Positions 20,834 to 32,778 of a DNA stretch of 64,000 nt are shown here, in pieces. Position numbers and translations under genes: made by a program. The notes below the pieces were generated by a model. It saw nothing but the letters and a program-made list of their open reading frames with translations. It ran no database searches and had not been told where the DNA came from. The stretch's first letter is position 1. The number at the start of each line of letters is the position of its first letter. Source of the stretch: Paragorgia papillata (taxonomy: Eukaryota > Cnidaria > Anthozoa > Scleralcyonacea > Coralliidae); the NCBI GenBank assembly GCA_035771165.1, contig JAWNZC010000419.1:3689001-3753000 (forward strand). Direction: 5' to 3'.

Positions 20834-21352
20834 TAGGCCATTTCCCCGGTTATTACTTTGTGTTTCGCGCACGAATATGCATTAGGGTTAGGATTGAGGT
20901 TAGGGTTAGGGTAAGGATTGGGGTTGGGATCAGGGTTAGGATTAGCCTGGTACCCTGGCCCAATTTCAAAAGAAATATGGGCCAGGTAACCACTAATCTC
21001 ATTCTCGCGTCATCAGGGCTAAATCCACTTATGACGATTGCAGTTTTACTCATAGCCACTAAAAACGCGCGAAATTTCAACCAATAGGAAAGCAGAAGCC
21101 TTTAGTGGTTACCTGGCCCATATTCTTTGATTGGGCCAGGGTACCAGGCTAGGTTAGGATTAGGGTGTTTTCAGGGTCAGGGTCAAAGAATAACAAATTC
21201 GTGCGCGAGACACAAAGTAAACACCATTTCCCCAAAGGGTTGAAGACTGGTATTCTTGGGATCATTTGGCATGAAATATGTCCCTCCAAACGATCACAAG
21301 TACCCTAGCGTTCCTAACCCGTCACCAGTCTTCAACTCTTTTGGGAAATGGC
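20834..21352. mobile_element. Nested foldbacks around a TTAGGG-like tract
   Basis: The outermost ends GGCCATTTCCC and GGGAAATGGCC are inverted. Inside, 20850-20878 and 21195-21222 form a second inverted pair (TTTCGCGCACGAAT). A degenerate TTAGGG-like tract (20881-20943, continuing at 21153-21186) is split by a third foldback (20944-21152) with ends TAGCCTGGTACCCTGGCCCA and its complement. A fourth palindrome fills 21225-21345. Confidence 0.7.
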
Positions 21353-21711
21353 CAATATAGGCATGGACTGACTACAGTTTTGATGCATGGCTTTTCAAGA
21401 CGTTTCCCAGCCTTGACGAGTAAAATCGTCTGGCGTTAGACAAAGTAAAAGTATAAAGTTATCGCACAACAACAATTCGAGTCGGAAAGGGTTAATCAGC
21501 AGTGTGTTTAACCCTTTCATCCTGACGTCTCTCCTTGACGAGTAAAATCGTCTGGCCTTAGACAAACATAAGCCACCCTTGGCCTCAATGCTATTGACCC
21601 AACTCAGTAGGCCACCTTATCTGCCGGGGTTACCCGGCGGAAACACTCCCAGACATACAAACACTTCTCTGTACGTACTGATGTCTTTAAGTACTCCTTT
21701 CCCCCTCGCAC

Positions 21712-21862
21712 TACAGTAAAAATCCGCTAACAAGAACCTACATTTTACGAAATCAGCCTGGAGTAGGTTCTTATATTCTTAGATGTTCTTATATAAATAA
21801 ATTCTTAATTTCAGCCTGAGGTTCTTATAGTTGAAGGTTCTTGTTAGCGGGTTTTTACTGTA
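21712..21862. mobile_element. Tc1/mariner-like MITE, copy 1
   Basis: TIRs run TACAGTAAAAATCCGCTAAC to GTTAGCGGGTTTTTACTGTA. TA at both ends fits a TA target. A second copy is at 41929-42060. It has no coding capacity. Confidence 0.75.
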
Positions 21863-22189
21863 TCCCTGCCTGGAATAACCTTCCAGAGCAAATAGTTAAT
21901 AACAAGTGCTCCGAAAGCTTCAGCAAGCACGTCCTTTCTTTTCTGAATTAGCTTTAAGTTTATTAATTATTACTTTTATTTTTTAATATTGTAGTTACCG
22001 TTAGCTGTTATATAATTTAATTGTTAGTTGTATTTAGTTAAATTAGGATTTTATTACTATAACTTACTTATTAATTTTACGTCGGTTGTATGCAATCAGC
22101 TTCACCGATTAAAGATAAAGATACAGATAGACAGACTAAAAAGATAAAGATGTCCCACAATAACAATGCGAGTGAAAGGGTCACAGACA

Positions 22190-22350
22190 ATTTTGCTTTT
22201 GGCAGACGTGTTTGAACTTCGTTCCGAAGTTGGGAAGTTTGTTTTGAACTAGGCATTTGATTGGCTACTAGCAACTAAGTAGTCAATCAAATGCGAAGAT
22301 CAAAACGAACTTGCGAACTTCGGAACGAACTTCAAACATTTCCGTCAAAA
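22190..22350. repeat. Foldback with GAACTTCGTTCCGAAGTT arms
   Basis: GTTTGAACTTCGTTCCGAAG on the left pairs with CTTCGGAACGAACTTCAAAC on the right. Further inside, CATTTGATTGGCTAC pairs with the GTAGTCAATCAAATG side. It is non-coding. Confidence 0.7.
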
Positions 22351-22430
22351 GAAACCTGAAACCATCTGTAATCAGCAGTGTGTACCTTTTGATGCATTGC
22401 TTTTCAAGACGTCTCCCCTTAAGCCGGTTT

Positions 22431-22577
22431 TCCACTAGGCGACTTTTTTCGCGCGAAGCGACTTTTTCTTTTGTCTCATGAGCTCTGAGCTGGAACTAAA
22501 CAGAAATCTATTGAATTCGATCAAAAGAAAGTCGCTTCACGCGAAAAAAAATCGCCTAGTGGAAAACCGGCTTTAAG
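22431..22577. mobile_element. Short MITE with ~35-bp TIRs
   Basis: Ends CTTAAGCCGGTTTTCCACTA and TAGTGGAAAACCGGCTTTAAG are inverted repeats that continue into the GGCGACTTTTTTCGCG palindrome. It is non-coding. Confidence 0.8.
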
Positions 22578-22675
22578 AAGTAGAATTGTCTGGCGTTTAT
22601 AGACAGAGTAAAAAAATAAAGTTGTCCCACAACAGCAATGCAAATGAAAGGGTTGACCAGCAGTGTGTTTAACCC

Positions 22676-23385
22676 ATTGAACTATAAGAAGACTGGAACG
22701 ATAACTCAGGGGGGGGGGATTTTGAAGCCAGTGCCAGTCCCTTTGCAGGTAGCTCCCGTGCTTCAAGTTACTTAATTTTCATCCTGCCATATATTCTGTT
22801 TGGGACGATAACAAATTACTCCAAAACAACGGATTGAAATACATTGTTTTATACGTATGTTTTTAGAAATAGAATTGGCTTCAATTTGATGTATAGTATA
22901 AGTTTCCTTGTTATTTTAAACTTTTTAAAATGTAGTAAATGTTCGACCATATTTCGCTGGGAAATAACACTAAGAAACTTGTTGTAGTTTTTCTGAGTTT
23001 TGAGCTGAAATACTTAACGCTGAACGTTGGGCTATATATGAAACTGAAGCTACTGAAAAATGCTATTTGGTATAGAAACTTCAAGACTTTAGCTAAAAGG
23101 GAAATACTCAAAAAATATAAAAACAACTGCCATTTTGTAACGTTCGGCAAACAAAATGGCAGTTGTTTTTATATTTTTTAATTATTCCCCTTTTAGTTAA
23201 AGTCTTGAAGTTTCTATACCAAATAGCATTTTTCAATAGCTGAAAGTTTCATATACAACCCAACGTTCAGCGTTAAGTATTTCAGCTCAAAACTCAGAAA
23301 AACTAACATTCAAAGATTTTTGGCTTCATCCATTCATAGGGCCTGACTTATGGAGTTAGCGTTCCAGTTTACTTAGAGTTCAATG
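22676..23385. mobile_element. ~710-bp foldback element; left part recurs at 59826-60130
   Basis: The end CATTGAACTATAAGAAGACT pairs with AGAGTTCAATG near 23385. The inner arms 22975-23140 and 23150-23305 are long inverted repeats around AAATGGCAGTTGTTTTTATA. The first 300 bp, including a poly-G tract (G10 here, G16 there), is almost identical to 59826-60130. It is non-coding. Confidence 0.75.
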
Positions 23386-23523
23386 GTCTATCCCTTTCAT
23401 ACATGTCTTTCCGAGATTTCTTTCCTTGATGAGTAAAATCGTCTGACGTTAGACTAAAAATATAAAATTGTCCCGCGAGTGAAAGGGTTAAGAGTTTATA
23501 TACGTTGGTAATACACATGCAGT

Positions 23524-24766
23524 CTACCGTTGGCAATTGTAATCTGGAGCATACTGAGGAAACTGTTGTAGTGGAAAATCTTCGCCTTGATTGTAATAAA
23601 CAGGCGGAGCATAAGGCGTATAAGGAGGAGGACTTTCGAATTGTATCGGATTAGTTTGAACAGTTTGTGTATTCTGTGGAGCGATAAATGCTGGGTCAGT
23701 TTCTTGCCAGACGCCAACGCGTTGTTGAGATGGTGTATGCGATGCCGAGTTGTTTGTACCGCGGCGGCGGCGGCGATGGCACCAGGCGACAACTCCTAAA
23801 GTAACGACAATAACGCTACCGACCACTGAAATAATAGCCACAGAGGTTAAAGTTGCCCAACAATCAGATGTTGTACAGTGGTTTGAACGGCAACATTCGT
23901 CTGGTCCTGGTGGTCCACCACAATCGCTGTCCGAGATGCATTCGTGGGTGGCCATTGTAGTCTCTAAACGTCGCATACACACCGCGAAGCCTGCGCAGTA
24001 TTCATTGCTTCCACAATCGCTATGCGAAGCCACAAGGGTGGCCAACACAGCCATCACCACAGACAGGGCTTTGGTTGGAATCCCATTGCTTACAGCAGTG
24101 CTCATTATAACTACAATCCGAGTTGGAAGAGCATCCGGTACAACCTGATGTCGTACAATAGTTGGTCGTGTTACAACATTCATCTGGTCCACCACAATCG
24201 CTGTTCGAGTAACAAGACTGTCCTTCGCAGCCACCATAACCACAGACACTACTTTGCCAGGAATATCTTTGATGACAGCAGTATTCGTTCAAACCACAAT
24301 CAAAGCTGTCAGAGCACTTTGAACAACCAGATTTTGTACAAGTGTTGTTCAAACAGCATTCACCTGCAGTTCCACCACAATCGCTGTTCGAACTACAAGA
24401 CTGGCCAACGCAGCCGCCATAACCACATACACTACTTTGCCAGGAATTTCTTTGATGACAGCAGTATTCGTTCAAACCACAATCAAAGCTGTCGGAGCAC
24501 TTTGAACAACCAGATTTTGTACAAGTGTTGTTCAAACAGCATTCACCTGTTCCACCACAATCGCTGTTCGAACTACAAGACTGGCCAACGCAGCCGCCAT
24601 CACGACAGACACTACTTTGCCAGGAATACCTTTTACAGCAGTAGTAGTTGTAACCGCTACAACCCAAGTTGGAATAACACTCATTAGCTTCTACTTGGAG
24701 TTTCTTTTCGCTCAACAAGAGAGCAGCAGACAGGAGAACGGCAAGCGATATGTTGAACGTAAACAT
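23524..24766 (-). pseudogene. Array gene 3: gene 2-type paralogue with one-base frameshift
   Basis: The first frame (24766-24020) has the family leader, three full modules and most of a fourth, breaking off at GCVGHPCG then FA. The second frame (to 23524) continues exactly where gene 2 would: SHSDCGSNEYC, the half-module, a transmembrane segment and a tail with PPPYTPYAPPVYY ending DYNCQR. Compared with gene 2 (TGCGAGCCAC), this locus reads TGCGAAGCCAC at 24023-24033, so one extra A shifts the frame. Apart from this it is intact and lies close to gene 2. It could be a young pseudogene, a null allele or an assembly error. Module 2 has one extra residue (GGTAGECC). Confidence 0.8.
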
Positions 24767-24845
24767 TGTTGACTATTAAAGCTTCCCGACAAGGATTCGT
24801 CGACAACAAACGTATCTTGTATTTATTAGGTAATATGATATGGAG
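24767..24845 (-). promoter_or_regulatory. Conserved 5' block of gene 3
   Basis: It is nearly identical to the gene 2 and gene 4 blocks; the TATA-like CTAATAAATA lies at 24829-24820. Confidence 0.5.
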
Positions 24846-25130
24846 AGCAGACGGCTTATATGCCGTGAGTGATGTTTGATGTACAAAGTATGCAAAATGT
24901 TCTTATATTTAGCAATCATCTAACTATATTATTAAAAGATATCAGCTGTAGTATAGACATGCACTGTTCTTATCATAACTGATGCAACAATGTGGTTTCT
25001 GATTTGATGTTCGTTTACTTAGGAACTATTAAGCTGTTTAATTCGTAGAAGTGGGATGACGTAGAGAACTAAATTTGAAAAGACTACTTACTTTAGCGAG
25101 CGCGATCAGGCGGGAGTATATAGAAGAGAA

Positions 25131-25476
<346 letters not shown>

Positions 25477-25639
25477 ACTATCGAAGAATGCATGATATAC
25501 ATGGGAAACATATCTTCTAGGTCTAAAAATTATACACACATTGAAATATGACTCGGCTAGAAAACGTTTCCACATTTTGTACTTGTCACCTGCTAAATAA
25601 CGGTCATTATTTTGCTACGTAGATACTTTCTTTATAAAA

Positions 25640-27432
25640 CGTTGTAATTATTCGCTATATTATTTAGACTATATGTGCACACTGTAAGTCGGTAACGTTT
25701 ATGAGCGTTTTTAAACGTGTCGTTTTCGACTTCATCGTTTTGGCGTTTCGTTCAGCTGACTAAAGAAAAAACTAAGGGTTAATGTCTAATGCATGCGAAG
25801 GGCCGTTAGCAAAGACTAAAATAAAAGATTTAATACTTAATCTATTGATGAATATAAGAGCCCAGCATAAAACACGAAACAGTGGCATTTTTAAAAATAT
25901 TTATTAAGATCTAACGTTTCGTTGTATTACGTACAACATCTTCAGAGAAGAAAACGAAAGAAAACGTTTGAAAACGAAAAATAAAACGTTTGTATTATAT
26001 GCAAATTTTTTGCCACTTTTATCTCAACAGAAATTGGATCTCATGGCATGTTTTATCGTTTCTTTTCCAGTAATATCGGGTCTTAGCTTGTCACATCATT
26101 CCATAAAATACTTCCTGCTCATTTATATTAAAATAAAGCGGCTCAGCACTCTCTCATTCGTGATATATATTATATACGTTATTGTTCGGCATAGTCGACA
26201 CTTCGTCGCTCCCCAGAGGTCGCTCCCTGGGCCATCATTAGACACTTGACAGGCTATGTATTTTATTTTATTTGTTATTAATGATGTTGTGTTAACAACC
26301 AAGGATACCAGTGCTCTCTGAGGGCAAGAAAATTGTCATTTATACTGTATAGTCGCCATCTTGAATTTTTAGCGTTTGAACGATAGACGAGTGCTTGATC
26401 TTTCTTCTCAAAAGCTAAGTAAGGCCTGTTTACATTAACGACGAATTAAACTTTCAAAGTGTTCACACGACTCCGGGACCTTCTGGTGTACATCCAGTAT
26501 TTCAATGCTGTGCACTGTTTAAATAGCCATATCTCGTCAAAAGTAAATGGAAACGGGGAGCAATTCAAAGAATATTATCCCACCAAAGTGTATAGTGCAT
26601 TCTAGGTTTACAATTTTAATCTTTCTTTTAGGAACTCTCCTTATTATTGACTTAATCTTCTCCTATTTACACTGGTCAGTCATTGTTGTAAATTAATGTT
26701 CAAACAACAGCGCAAGTTCTTAGCAGAAGCTTTCCGAAGTCGAGAAGACAAATAAAGTTTTCCATCGCTGAAAAATACGCCAGCCGTTTGGTTAGCAGCT
26801 GAAAATTTAGGAGCTGGGTACTAACGAGGAGCGCCGGAAAAGGTGCCGGATCTTGTGTTCACACGACACCGCCAAAGGTTCCGTATTCATCTCACTGGAA
26901 TCGTTTTCAAAACGCTCCAGTTAGAGCGCTGTTTTCACGCAATTTCGATCCGGTACCATGTGAACGCAACGGCGTTTTGCGACTTTTTACCGCCGTTTTC
27001 AACTCCCTCGATCCGGACTCGTGTGAACGGGGTCTAAGTCGTGTATATAAGCATTGAAAAGTGAAAACGAAAGTAAAAAAACATTTATCAGTAAACAATA
27101 TCAACTGTGCAAACATATGTCGTGCATTTAACTTTGAAAGTTTTCTATGTTCTATCTAAAGAGTAACTCTTTCGAGAATCGCTATTTTACATTTCTATAT
27201 CGTCTTGTATCTTTTATATAACTCAGCATTACATGAGAAACACACAACTCGCTCACATCGGTCTCCATTTGTTAAGTTGTCGTCTTGTCGATATACAAAT
27301 ATTGGACGAGCAATGATAGTCACCAGTAGAAACGAAAAACATTATACTACACTTAGTTTAACTAAATTATTGACTACATTTCAAAGTTTATATGTCAGTA
27401 AATAGAAGTGATCTGTATAGAACAGCTCATCG
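25640..27432. other. Spacer with foldback pieces, 3' of gene 4
   Basis: 25848-25950 resembles 58305-58400 (CCCAGCATAAAACACGAAA ... CTAACGTTTCGT). A palindromic element with GTGTTCACACGAC-type arms occupies about 26425-27035, and 26780-26920 recurs at 30128-30285. 27036-27432 shows nothing beyond gene 4's 3' flank. Confidence 0.45.
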
Positions 27433-28786
27433 TTAGTATTTAGTGTAGGCTGGAGGTGGGACTTGAGCAACAGGTTGTGAGGCTGCAGGAAGATCTTGGC
27501 CTTGGTTGAAGTAAACAGCAGCAGGAGGAGGTGGGGTCTGGAGTTGTTCTGGGTTACTTTTAGCAGTTTGGGTGTTGTGTAGAGCGATAACTGCTGCACC
27601 AGTTTGTTGTTGTCTGACCACTATGCCTTGTTGAGTTCGTCTACGCGATGCTCTTTTCACTCCGTAAAAGCAAGAGACGACGATAGATAAACCAACAACA
27701 GCGCTTATGACACTTACAGCAATAAGCCACGAGGGAAAATTTCTACGTTTTGGACAACTAGACTTTGTACAATAGTTGGTTGAACTACAGCATTCATTTG
27801 GTCCACCACAATCGCTGTCTGAGCTACAAGGCTGGCCAACGCAGCCGCCATAGCCACAAACATTAGTTTGCCAGGAATACCTTTTTTTACAACAGTACTT
27901 GTTGTAACCACAATCTGAGTTGTAAGAGCATTTGTTACAACCCGATTTTGTACAATAGTTGGTTGAACTACAGCATTCACCTGGTCCACCACAATCGCTA
28001 TTCGAGCTACAAGGCTTGCCAACGCAGCCGCCATAACGACAGACATTGGTTTGCCAATAATACCTTTGCTTACAGCAGTACTTGTTATAACCACAATCCG
28101 AGTTATAAGAGCATCCATAGGGCGAAGCATTTGTTTTATAACAACTTGATTTTGTACAATAGTTGCTTGAACTACAGCATTCACCCGTTCCACCACAAGA
28201 GCTGTCTGCATGAGCTACAAGGCTGACCAACGCAGCTAGATCTACAGACATGTTTTTGGTAAGAATATCTTTGTTTACAGCAGTACTTGTTATAACCACA
28301 ATCCGAGTTATAAGAGCATCCATAGGGCGAAGCAGTTGTTTTATAACAACTTGATTTTGTACAATAGTTGCTTGAACTACAGCATTCACCCGTTCCACCA
28401 CAAGAGCTGTCTGAGCTACAAGGCTGACCAACGCAGCTAGATCTACAGACATGTTTTTGGTAAGAATATCTTTGTTTACAGCAGTACTTGTTATAACCAC
28501 AATCCGAGTTGGAAGAGCATTCGGAACAACCAGATTTTGTACAAACGTTGTTCAAACAGCATTCACCTGTTCCACCACAATCGCTGTTCAAACTACAAGA
28601 CTGGCCAACGCAGCCGCCATAAAGACAGACACTACTTTGCCAGGAATACCTTTTACAGCAGTAGTAGTTGTAACCGCTACAACCCCAGTTGGAATGACAC
28701 ACGTTAGCTTCTACTTGAAGTTTCTTTTCGCTCAACAAGAGAGCAGCAGACAGGAGAACGGCAAGCGATATGTTGAACGTAAACAT
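27433..28786 (-). pseudogene. Array gene 4: five-module paralogue with 4-base frameshift
   Basis: The first frame (28786 to about 28210) gives the family leader, module 1, module 2 and the first half of module 3. The second frame resumes at SSCGGTGECC and runs through modules 4 and 5, the transmembrane segment (SWLIAVSVISAVVGLSIVV) and a tail ending VPPPAYTKY with a PPxY motif. Modules 2 and 3 are near-identical 201-bp tandem copies (67 residues each, with a YKTTASPYG linker); the lower copy carries four extra bases (GCATGAGC versus GAGC near 28208-28212). A recent internal duplication followed by a 4-base insertion explains the break. These two modules use RSSC in place of YGGC. Confidence 0.8.
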
Positions 28787-28865
28787 CGTTGACTATTAAA
28801 GCTTCCCGACAAGGATTCGTCGACAACAAACGTATCTTGTATTTATTAGGTAATATGATATGGAG
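28787..28865 (-). promoter_or_regulatory. Conserved 5' block of gene 4
   Basis: The TATA-like CTAATAAATA lies at 28849-28840. The block and the next 370 bp are nearly identical to the gene 2 and 3 flanks. Confidence 0.5.
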
Positions 28866-29239
28866 AGTAGACGGCTTATGCCGTGAGTGATGTTTGATGT
28901 GCTCCTTAATAAAAAAAAACAAAGTATGCAAAATGTTCTTATATTTAGCAATCATCTAACTATATTATTAAAAGATATCAGTGGTAGTATAGACACTGTT
29001 CGTATCATAACTGATGCAACAATGTGGTTTCTGATTTGATGTTCGTTTACTAGGAACTATTAAGCTGTTTAATTCGTAGAAGTGGGATGACGTAGAGAAC
29101 TAAATTTGAAAGCCTACTTTCTTGAGCGAGCGCGATCAGGCGGGAGTATAGAGAAGAGAACAACTGTCGAAGAATGCATGATATACATGGGAAACATATC
29201 TTCTATGTCTAAAAATTATACACACATTGAAATATGACT

Positions 29240-30075
29240 CGGAAGTATCTGTTTTTCTGTGCGCGTAGAGGAAATGCTTGCGTTGCTCATGAACTTCCGT
29301 ACAAATGCGTGCTAAATGTATAATTATTCGCGCTAAATTTGATATCGCACTCCTTGCAGTCCGACTATCGTTTCTCCTGCGTTCGACAAAGGTTTGCGAT
29401 TGTGAAAGTTTTACAATTCAGTTCTGATTTTGAATAATCGTGACTCATTATCCACGTAAAGAGCATTGAAAATCTAGGGAATACAGCTTTGCTAACAGCA
29501 TTCTGCAAGCGTTGCTGTCTGTTACGCCATACGGAAATGAATTACTGCACTGCGACCAACGACAGGAGTCGCTGTTTAGCAGAAAGCGTGAAGTGCGACA
29601 TTCTTGATGTTCTTATTAGAAATTATAGCTCATCAGCTTAAGATTTTATTTTCTAAATATGTGCTTAACGGGTCGGAGAGGCTAGAAATAGACATGCAAA
29701 ATTATGCAAATTCAAAATTGTTTATTGTTATTATTCCTTCCTGGATCTACTGGGCACCCCACGGAAACGCAACTACTTTCACTAATACCAAAACAAAACA
29801 ATCTGGTATGGCGTGACAGACAGCAACGCTTGCAGAATGCTGTTAGCAAAGCAATATTCCCTACAGTTTCAATGCCCTTTAGATGAAGAGTCATTATTCA
29901 AAATCAGTTCACACTTTAACAAACGTAAACCTTTGACGAACCTAGAAGAAGCGATATATATATATAGTCATTTGTTAACGCAAATAATTAAAATTTTAGC
30001 ACGCACTTGTACGGAAGTTGAGCAATGTAATCATTTCCTCTACGCGCGAAGAAAAATAGATACTTCCGTCATAGA
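29240..30075. mobile_element. ~830-bp foldback with two pairs of arms
   Basis: Outer arms 29243-29330 and 29993-30071 are inverted (AGGAAATG, TACGGAAGTT, AGTATCT). Inner arms 29475-29535 and 29806-29866 share ACAGCATTCTGCAAGCGTTG and its complement. Small open frames here are unsupported. Confidence 0.65.
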
Positions 30076-31630
30076 CCAGGTTACCAAGGCTCGAAGTGAT
30101 CCCAAAATATTTTTCCGCAAACGGTATAGCCGTTTGGTTAGAAGCTGAAAATTTAGGAGCTGGGTACTAACGCGGAGCGAAAAGGTGCATGATCTTGTGT
30201 TCACACGACACCGCCAAGGATTCCGTTTTCATCTCACTCCGTTAAGCCTTAGGAATCGTTTTCAAAACGCTCCGGTTAATAATGTATATAGTAATTGGTT
30301 GGAAACGCGAGCTTTTGACATTGGATCCAACAATTTCTCTTTATTATTTATTATTTTTTTTATTATTACATTTGTACCTAACGGTTAAGGTCTCTTACAA
30401 GCTTATTCTCCAAACTGGAGGAAACTTATAGGTGTTGACTTTGAGGAGGGAGAAAAAACAGAGAACCCGGTGAAGAACTTTCGAGGCACAGGAGAGAATC
30501 AACAACTCGACTCACATGAAGCTAAAGTGGTCACCCATCCAAGCACTAACCCCATTCGACCTAACTTCAGCGGTGAGAGGCTGCGCACTAACTGCTCGTG
30601 CCTCCCATACATGCCTTTGTATCTATATACTGATGATGAAATAATGAATGGATTTTGATTTGTTATACTAAACTGAAACTAAATTAAACTAAACTAAACT
30701 AAACTAGACTAGACTAGACTAGACTAGACTAGACTAGACTAGACTAGACTAGACTAGACTAGACTAGACTAGACTAGACTAAACTAAACTATAGACTAGA
30801 CTAGACTAGACTAGACTAAACTAACTTATATTTATACTGGATAGCTCTATCAGTTATATCTAAACTGTTATCCCTAGAGGTCCAGTAAGGGCCATCCCTC
30901 ATTGGTCCAGTATTACTACAGGAGGAAACCGGAGTACCCGCGGGGGAAGCCTGTGGTGTTTGGTAGAGTCAAACTGGAAGCACTCTTCTCACATGCGGTG
31001 AAATTTTCAATCAGATAACTCAGGCTGAGGTCAGAAATCGAACCTGGCTCGCAGGCCCAACACCCAGCAACCAACACCCCGCAATATACGTTCTTAAATT
31101 GACTTCAAATTCGGATATAATGAGACTGATAGAGTCTCACTACATCAGCATGACGCAAAATTGGTTTTAGCGTGAACGCCGCACCCATCCACTTGGAACG
31201 GTGGAACAGGACGTCTGCGTCACGTGTGCATCTGCTTGGAGCGGTGAAGGAGCACTTTTTCGTGGACCCAGCGGCCATCCACTTCGACCTGTGGAACAGG
31301 ACACCTGCGTGGACCTTCGCGCGTTCAATGATCGAGAACTTGCTCCTAAGTCTACAACTCTGATAAGATGACGTTTGTGGGGAGCACGGCTCTTTCTGAA
31401 GGCTATAAGATACACCGTCGTACGTTTTGTCAAGGCAGTTCTATGCCAAAGAAAAGTATCAAGTCTCCTTCTCCCGGACCCCCGTTGTTAATCTCGATGT
31501 CACATAACACTGTTTTCTCGGAATTGATAAACGAGTTCTTAGTAAAACATTCAATGATAAAATTAAGCGATATAAAAGCTTGACGTTTTGATACCATCTG
31601 GACATCATTCTCAACTGTGAACTAAAAAAG
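30076..31630. other. Repeat spacer: minisatellite, SINE relic and unassigned DNA
   Basis: 30128-30285 duplicates 26780-26920. A pentanucleotide array (GACTA)n with AAACT variants occupies 30663-30825. 30826-31082 is a longer relative of the SINE at 671-800, on the minus strand. 31083-31630 holds short GC-richer repeats (CCATCCACTTGGAACGGTGG-like twice) but no recognised gene. Confidence 0.5.
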
Positions 31631-32305
31631 GGGCCTGTTTACAAGGAGGTAGGGTGACCAATCCGAAAGTTTTCGATCTGATCGAAACGAATGCATGGCT
31701 GAAGTCAATCCACGCAGTGGTGGTGGATTGACTTGAGATTCAAGCAAGGATCGACTTGAATGTCTCCAATCATAGTCAATCGAGATATGGTCTGGAAACT
31801 CGGGAAACTTCAAAGCGCCTATAATGAGCTGTGATTTTATGTTGAACCGTACCTTACACCGTGCACATCCTTTGTTTTAGATTTATTAATATTTAAATAG
31901 CACGGTTGAGTGATTGAACTGAAACGTTGCTATTGGACAATTCGTTCATTATACTAAAATACAATGTGTTCAGTGACCGTGCACAAAAATGCATAAAGGC
32001 GAACAAAAAGTTAAACCAAAGACTTTGGCTAAGTTTTCAGACCATATCTCGATTGACTATGCTCCAATACAGCTGTTTGACTTGAAAATGACTTGATATA
32101 TACGCATGATTGAAGTTAGTGCGTGTCGTGAAAAATGGCTGACATTGAGCATTTGAGGGAAGCTATAGCACAGAAAATAGTGTTCCAAAACCAGAAACAA
32201 TGTTCCAAGCAGATCGGCTTCTCCATGTAAACATGTGCCCGGATTGACTTCACTCGCGTTTTTCAATCCGATTGGACTGTCAATCCGCTTCATGTATACA
32301 GGGCC
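31631..32305. mobile_element. GGGCCTGTTTACA-type foldback, split by a nested element
   Basis: The ends GGGCCTGTTTACA and TGTATACAGGGCC are inverted. The body matches the unsplit relative at 56450-56795 (GGATTGACTTGAGATTC, AGGATCGACTTGAATGTCTC, TTTGACTTGAAAATGACTTG). A 291-bp element at 31771-32061 interrupts it. Confidence 0.75.
31771..32061. mobile_element. Nested foldback with 7-bp target duplication CTCCAAT
   Basis: Perfect 24-bp TIRs start CATAGTCAATCGAGATATGG. CTCCAAT flanks it on both sides (31764-31770 and 32062-32068). The uninterrupted relative at 56450-56795 gives the empty site. Related copies lie at 15640-15958 and 35940-36248. Confidence 0.85.
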
Positions 32306-32778
32306 TTACTGTTTATCTCTATACGGTACCTCGGATAAAGCCGATCTACATAATTTACAGACAGTAAAATATTTCGCAGCATGCACGCGTATCTGACATG
32401 CAGGAACTAGTAAATGTGATTAACGTTTACCACTTTTAAAAAAGCTTCCAATGGTCCCTTATCTAATTTAGGAAAAGATTATATTTCGATGACTTCAGAC
32501 GGACATTTTATTGAATCTGAAATATAACCTTTTGATTTAAGACTGATATAACGTTATTGTTAGAATTGGGGTCAGAGTTAGCATTAATAGTAGTATATAT
32601 TATTAAAACGATAAAATATTTATCCAATATTGAATATATGAATAGCAATATCTGAGAGAAATGAAAAGTATTGCAGATATTATCAAGTAAGGTACTTAAA
32701 GTATATAAGCTAAAAATTAAAGTTAAGAATAAGATTGATGTTCAAGTCCGTCTCGAAGTGTGTTCTATTAGGGCCTGT
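32306..32778. repeat. Duplicated 3' flank of gene 5
   Basis: 32306-32530 recurs at about 34860-35110 and 43325-43440 (ACAGACAGTAAAATATTTCG, GGAACTAGTAA). 32580-32778 recurs 3' of genes 6, 7 and 8 (AAGTATTGCAGATATTATCA, AAGTCCGTCTCGAAGTG). It ends in a MITE terminus, TTAGGGCCTGTTCACATGAG. Confidence 0.7.

Noticed and set aside
20881..21186. True telomere or chromosome end
   Set aside because: TTAGGG-like units are degenerate, short and flanked on both sides by ordinary DNA and foldbacks.
30663..30825. Possible CRISPR-like array
   Set aside because: The repeat is a simple pentanucleotide array without spacers, in eukaryotic DNA.
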